Part shown: piece by piece, positions 41,819 through 45,144 of the stretch
Layout: every line of letters starts with the position of its first letter
Position numbering within the stretch: the first letter of the stretch is position 1
DNA from: Deltaproteobacteria bacterium
GTDB taxonomy: Bacteria; Desulfobacterota; Desulfomonilia; UBA1062
Assembly: GCA_022703355.1 (NCBI GenBank)
Contig: JAKLDU010000007.1
Coordinates: forward strand, 1-45,144
Length of the DNA: 45,144 nucleotides
Reading direction: 5' to 3'
Program-made: the position numbers and the translations under genes
Notes under the pieces: model-generated
Seen by the model: the letters and a program-made list of their open reading frames with translations, nothing else
Told to the model about the DNA's origin: nothing
The model's database searches: none

Positions 41819-42190
41819 TCAGGCGGCACAGAGCGAGTCTATGACGGAAATGAGCTCCCCCTCCTCGAAGGGCTTGTGGAGGAAGGCCGCCCACTCGTGC
41901 CGCATCTCCCGGGCCCGGGCGAGCTGTTCGTCGTGGGCGGAGATGAGGATGATGGGCATGCTGCTGCCCGCGCTGCGCAGGTTCTCGATGAGCTCTATAC
42001 CGCTCATGCCCGGCAGCTGCAGGTCGAGGATCATGATGGCGCAGGGGTCCGGGGACGCTTCCGTGATGAAGTCCTCGGCGGAGGAATAGGTGCGCACATC
42101 CTGGTAGCCCGTGGATCTCAGCAGCCGGGCAAGGGCCCGGCACAGGGACAGGTCGTCGTCGATGATGAAAATGGTGCAGTCCTGGTTCAT
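41819..42190 (-). CDS. Single-domain response regulator
   Basis: 123-aa receiver domain only. The acid pocket is IIDDDLSL (Asp11-13), the phosphorylated residue Asp56 in ILDLQLPGMSG, the switch serine in ILISAHD and the lysine in FLHKPF. No output domain, so it acts through protein contact or phosphate transfer, probably within the adjacent kinase system. The ATG at 42190 has GGGAAG upstream. 151 bases separate it from the FixJ-type regulator; no promoter is certain there. Confidence 0.9.
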   Translation of the reverse strand: MNQDCTIFIIDDDLSLCRALARLLRSTGYQDVRTYSSAEDFITEASPDPCAIMILDLQLPGMSGIELIENLRSAGSSMPIILISAHDEQLARAREMRHEWAAFLHKPFEEGELISVIDSLCAA

Positions 42191-42341
42191 CAAGGCTCAC
42201 TTCCCACGGGCCGTTTTCATCTGTCGCAGGCGCAGCGTGAGGTTAAAATTCTTGATACCGGGGGAGGGTGAAAAATCAAGGGGCGTACGAAGGCGCCTGG
42301 AAGAATTCCCACACGGAAAACCCGCTCCGGAGGGCCCTCGC

Positions 42342-42953
42342 TCACTTCATTTTCTCGGCCATGCGCACGAGGTCAGCCAGGGAGCCTGCCTGCATCTTTT
42401 CCATCACCCGGCCCCGGTGCACCTTGACGGTCTTCTCCGCGGTGCCGAGCTCGGAAGCGATCTGCTTGTTGAGCATGCCCGCGACCACGAGGGCGAAGAC
42501 CTCCCGCTCCCTTTTCGTGAGCCCGGAGTAGCGCTGGAGGATCTCCCTGGCCTCGAGCTGCCGTGCCAGGCTTTTGCGGCCGCTTTCCATGGCCCGGGAG
42601 ATGGCCTGGATGAGGTCCTGCTCTTCGAAGGGCTTTTCGAGAAAGTCCAGGGCGCCCGCTTTCATGGCCTTCACGCTCATGGGCACGGTGCCGTGGCCGG
42701 TGATGAAGACGACGGGAAAATGCAGGCCGCGCCGGGTGAGCTCCTCCTGCAGGTCCATCCCGTTCATGCCCGGCATCTTGACATCCAGGAGCAGGCAGCC
42801 GACGGCGTCGGCGGGGAACTGGGCCTCCAGGAGCTCGGCGGCGGAGGAGAACACCCTGGTCCTGAACCCCACGGTCATGAGAAGCCTCTTGAGGGCGTTT
42901 CTCATGGACGGGTCGTCGTCGACGATGAAGACTTCGACCTCGGGGTTCGTCAT
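42342..42953 (-). CDS. FixJ/NarL-type response regulator
   Basis: 203 aa. Receiver domain (1-120) with VDDDPSM and Asp57 in [12 protein letters not shown]; linker; LuxR-type helix-turn-helix (about 140-200) with [35 protein letters not shown] (in part). It is the typical DNA-binding partner of a PAS kinase of the FixL/TtrS/DctB type. Its ATG overlaps the kinase gene's stop (42950-42953), so kinase and regulator are one unit. Confidence 0.92.
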   Translation of the reverse strand: MTNPEVEVFIVDDDPSMRNALKRLLMTVGFRTRVFSSAAELLEAQFPADAVGCLLLDVKMPGMNGMDLQEELTRRGLHFPVVFITGHGTVPMSVKAMKAGALDFLEKPFEEQDLIQAISRAMESGRKSLARQLEAREILQRYSGLTKREREVFALVVAGMLNKQIASELGTAEKTVKVHRGRVMEKMQAGSLADLVRMAEKMK

Positions 42954-44218
42954 CGTGCGCTCCCTTGGGCGGCCTGGAGGGTGAAGGAGAACACCGCGCC
43001 GCCCCGGGGGTTCGGGCGGACGAACAGCTTGCCCCCGTGGGCCTCGACGATGGACCTGCTGATGGAGAGTCCCAGCCCCAGGCCCCCCTGCTTGGTGGTG
43101 TAGAAAGGCTCGAAAAGCTGGGCAGCCTCCTCCGGGGCGATCCCCTTGCCGGTGTCCTCGACGGCAACGACGACCCTGCCCTCGTCGTTCATGGCGCTGC
43201 GCACCGTTATGCCCCGGTCCGGTCCGCCGTCGGCCATGGCCTCCATGGCGTTGAACAGGAGGTTGATGAGCACCTGCTGGATCTGGATCCGGTCCACGAC
43301 CACCTGGGGCAGCGAGGGGTCGCTCTCCATCCTGATGCCGACGTTCCTGATGAAGGCCTCCTTTTCCACGAGCCTTACCGTTTCCTGGATCAGGCCGGCG
43401 ATCTCCATCCTCTCGAAGGCCCCGCCGTCTTTCTTCATGATCCCCCTGACCCTCTGCACCACCTCCCGCGCCCGCTTGTCGTCGCTGATGATGTCGTCGA
43501 GCGTCTCCCGCAGCTCCGCGAGGTCTGGCCTGGGCTCGTCGATCATGTGCCGCGCGGCCTGGGCGTTGGCGAGGATGGCGGCCAGGGGCTGGTTGATCTC
43601 GTGGGCCAGGGTGGTGGTGAGCTCCCCAGCCGTGGACAGCTGCGACACCTGCGCCAGCGACTGGCGGAGCTTGTGCTGCTCGTTTTCCGCCGCCTTGCGC
43701 CGGGTGATGTCCTGCACGATCCCCGTGCCCGTGAGCGGGGACCCGTCCGGGGAGAAGTCCACCTCGGCCTTCTCCCTCACCCACTTCACCGCCCCGTCCA
43801 CGAGGATGCGGTGCTCGATGTCGTAGGGCACACCCCCGAGGGCCAGTCTCCAGCTCCTCTTCACCAGGTCCCGGTCGTCGGGGTGGACCGCCTCGAGGAA
43901 GCTCCCGTAATGCAGGTCCTCGTCCCGGGGCATGCCGAAGATGTCGTATACGGCATCCGACCAGGTGAGGACGTCGCCCGGTATGTCGAGCTTCCAGCTC
44001 CCGATTGCGGCCACATCCTGGGCGCGCTTGAGGTCGGCCTCGCTCTCGGCCAGGGCCTCCTGGGCAGTCCTCCTCCGGTCGATCTCCTCTTCGAGGGCGC
44101 GGCGGGAACGGCCCAGGTCCTCCTCAGCGAGCTTGCGCTCGGTGATGTCCCGGTTGCTGGCGCGGTAGCCGGAGAACGTGCCGGAGGCGTCCTTGACGGG
44201 CACGCACGTATGGTCGAT
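42950..44218 (-). CDS. Sensor histidine kinase, C-terminal part (after an in-frame TGA)
   Basis: In frame with the upstream sensor part and separated from it only by a TGA at 44219-44221. Contents: end of a PAS domain with its PAC motif ([13 protein letters not shown]), a coiled coil, a second PAS/PAC ([14 protein letters not shown]...[11 protein letters not shown]), H-box [19 protein letters not shown] box [11 protein letters not shown]1 VEDTGKGI and G2 [10 protein letters not shown]. If not read through, a GTG at 44203 could start a 417-aa soluble kinase, but with half a PAS domain. The stop overlaps the FixJ-type regulator start. See findings. Confidence 0.85.
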   Translation of the reverse strand: MDHTCVPVKDASGTFSGYRASNRDITERKLAEEDLGRSRRALEEEIDRRRTAQEALAESEADLKRAQDVAAIGSWKLDIPGDVLTWSDAVYDIFGMPRDEDLHYGSFLEAVHPDDRDLVKRSWRLALGGVPYDIEHRILVDGAVKWVREKAEVDFSPDGSPLTGTGIVQDITRRKAAENEQHKLRQSLAQVSQLSTAGELTTTLAHEINQPLAAILANAQAARHMIDEPRPDLAELRETLDDIISDDKRAREVVQRVRGIMKKDGGAFERMEIAGLIQETVRLVEKEAFIRNVGIRMESDPSLPQVVVDRIQIQQVLINLLFNAMEAMADGGPDRGITVRSAMNDEGRVVVAVEDTGKGIAPEEAAQLFEPFYTTKQGGLGLGLSISRSIVEAHGGKLFVRPNPRGGAVFSFTLQAAQGSAR

Positions 44219-45144
44219 TCAGCGGACCTCGCCGTCCTTTCTGCGGATCCGGAACTGGGCCGACCTGAGCACGAGCATCTTCGTTTCCTCGTGGAGGTGA
44301 CGTTCCCATTTCTCCTGGTCTTCGGGGATGATGAGCTTCCTGCGCAGGCCGGGGTCGCGGGCGAAGTCGTCCGGGGTATAGCCCGTGACCCGTTCGCAGG
44401 AAGGCGAGTTGTATCGAAACACGCCCCTGGGGTCTATCCAGTATTCCCAGTCGTAGGTGAAGTCGGCGACGGTCCGGTAGCGCACCTCCGACTCCCGCAG
44501 ATTTTTCTCCATCCGCTTCCTTTTCCTGATGCTCAGGAGGAGGATCGCGATGAGCACGAGCTGGGCAACGGAAAAGGCCGCCATCCCCATGATGAACCGC
44601 CGGTCCTTCTCCCAGAAGGTGAGCTTCCGGTACCTGATGTTGCTCCCCGGCGGGAGATTCTTTTCCGGGATGTGCCAGCGTCTCAGCTCACGCCAGTCGA
44701 AGAGCGGGGCGGCGTTCCCGATGACCTCGGGCCTGATGTCCCCGGGTTTCTCACCGTTCATGATCCGCAGCGCCATCCAGGCCGCCCGTGCCCCGAGGAA
44801 CTCGTAGTTGATCATGCGCCCGCCCACGCACCCGTTCCCGAGGTGGGAGTCGGAGATGCCGTAAACCGGGGCGTTGGCGCTGTGGGACACCAGCTTCAGG
44901 GCCTCGACGGGGACGAAGCGCCTGCCCGTCCCGTCCCGGTAGAACGGCAGAAAGAGTATGGCCGTCGATCTGGGCAGAGCGCTCACCCTGCCCAGGAGCT
45001 CGTCCATGGGCAGGCCCGCCAGGTCGATGATCTCCAGTCCTTTGAAATCGGCCTGGAGAGTTTTGCGGGCCAGATCGGCGACGTGCTGGTCCGTTTCGCC
45101 CGCGCCGGCCACGACGGCGACCCTCTTCAGGCCCGGCTGGGCGT
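44219..45144 (-). CDS. Sensor histidine kinase, N-terminal sensor part (partial, runs off the right edge)
   Basis: Open from the window edge to TGA 44219. The outer part (to about 44640) looks like an ABC-type substrate-binding fold: VAVVAGAGETDQ, STAILFLPFYRDGTG, APVYGISDSHLGNGCVGG. One membrane helix (GMAAFSVAQLVLIAILLLSI) follows, then a PAS domain (YRTVADFTYDWEYWIDPRGVF) whose PAC part breaks at RRKDGEVR-stop. Such sensors bind a periplasmic ligand. The next codon would be expected to be Trp. Confidence 0.85.
   Translation of the reverse strand, partial: AQPGLKRVAVVAGAGETDQHVADLARKTLQADFKGLEIIDLAGLPMDELLGRVSALPRSTAILFLPFYRDGTGRRFVPVEALKLVSHSANAPVYGISDSHLGNGCVGGRMINYEFLGARAAWMALRIMNGEKPGDIRPEVIGNAAPLFDWRELRRWHIPEKNLPPGSNIRYRKLTFWEKDRRFIMGMAAFSVAQLVLIAILLLSIRKRKRMEKNLRESEVRYRTVADFTYDWEYWIDPRGVFRYNSPSCERVTGYTPDDFARDPGLRRKLIIPEDQEKWERHLHEETKMLVLRSAQFRIRRKDGEVR

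Overview
The window looks like a piece of chromosome from a GC-rich Desulfobacterota (deltaproteobacterial, Syntrophia-like) bacterium. This is an inference from gene content: the thrS-infC-rpmI-rplT-pheS-pheT block, FadR-type and sigma-54 regulators, several acyl-CoA enzymes, a PrpE-type propionyl-CoA synthetase and many PAS kinases. No 16S gene is present to confirm it.

Layout. 1-57 holds the start of a leftward glycosyltransferase. 250-3902 carries tRNA-Leu(CAG), ribF with a coupled metallophosphoesterase, a FadR/GntR regulator, a HAD nucleotidase and tRNA-Val(GAC). 3903-4467 is an AT-rich gene-poor spacer, followed by an AidB-like acyl-CoA dehydrogenase. 6218-11678 is a visibly AT-richer surface-polysaccharide block (YfhO-type membrane protein, nucleotide-sugar dehydrogenase, epimerase, a broken methyltransferase, GT2 glycosyltransferase). 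11771-18944 is the translation operon, led by a small upstream ORF and a terminator-like hairpin just before thrS, with infC probably starting at AUA. 18963-21413 is a zinc-finger protein/LemA/M48 protease set. 21488-25948 holds leftward prpE and a TPR membrane protein. 26217-31243 holds htpX, a CBS-domain sigma-54 activator, a thiolase-like protein and a TssJ-like lipoprotein. 31701-39258 holds a PAS histidine kinase, a CrtC/lipocalin-like protein, rmuC, small membrane and exported proteins, an ElyC/DUF218 protein and an acetoacetate-decarboxylase-like protein. 39466-45144 holds a second acyl-CoA dehydrogenase, an RpoH-like sigma factor, two response regulators and a sensor kinase interrupted by one in-frame TGA.

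The most unusual signal is not a gene. At least eight gene boundaries carry short, diverged direct duplications. Five of them have a period of 70-73 bp although their sequences look unrelated to each other. In four of those five, one copy is the real 3' or 5' end of the neighbouring gene (HAD nucleotidase, sigma-54 activator, TssJ-like gene, 170-aa membrane protein); the fifth lies just past a stop codon. Further loci have periods of 59-67 bp. This suggests a recurrent local duplication process with a preferred length acting at gene ends.

Other points of interest are the possible thrS attenuator, the TGG-to-TGA kinase, the methyltransferase remnant, and an M48 protease with two C-terminal zinc ribbons.
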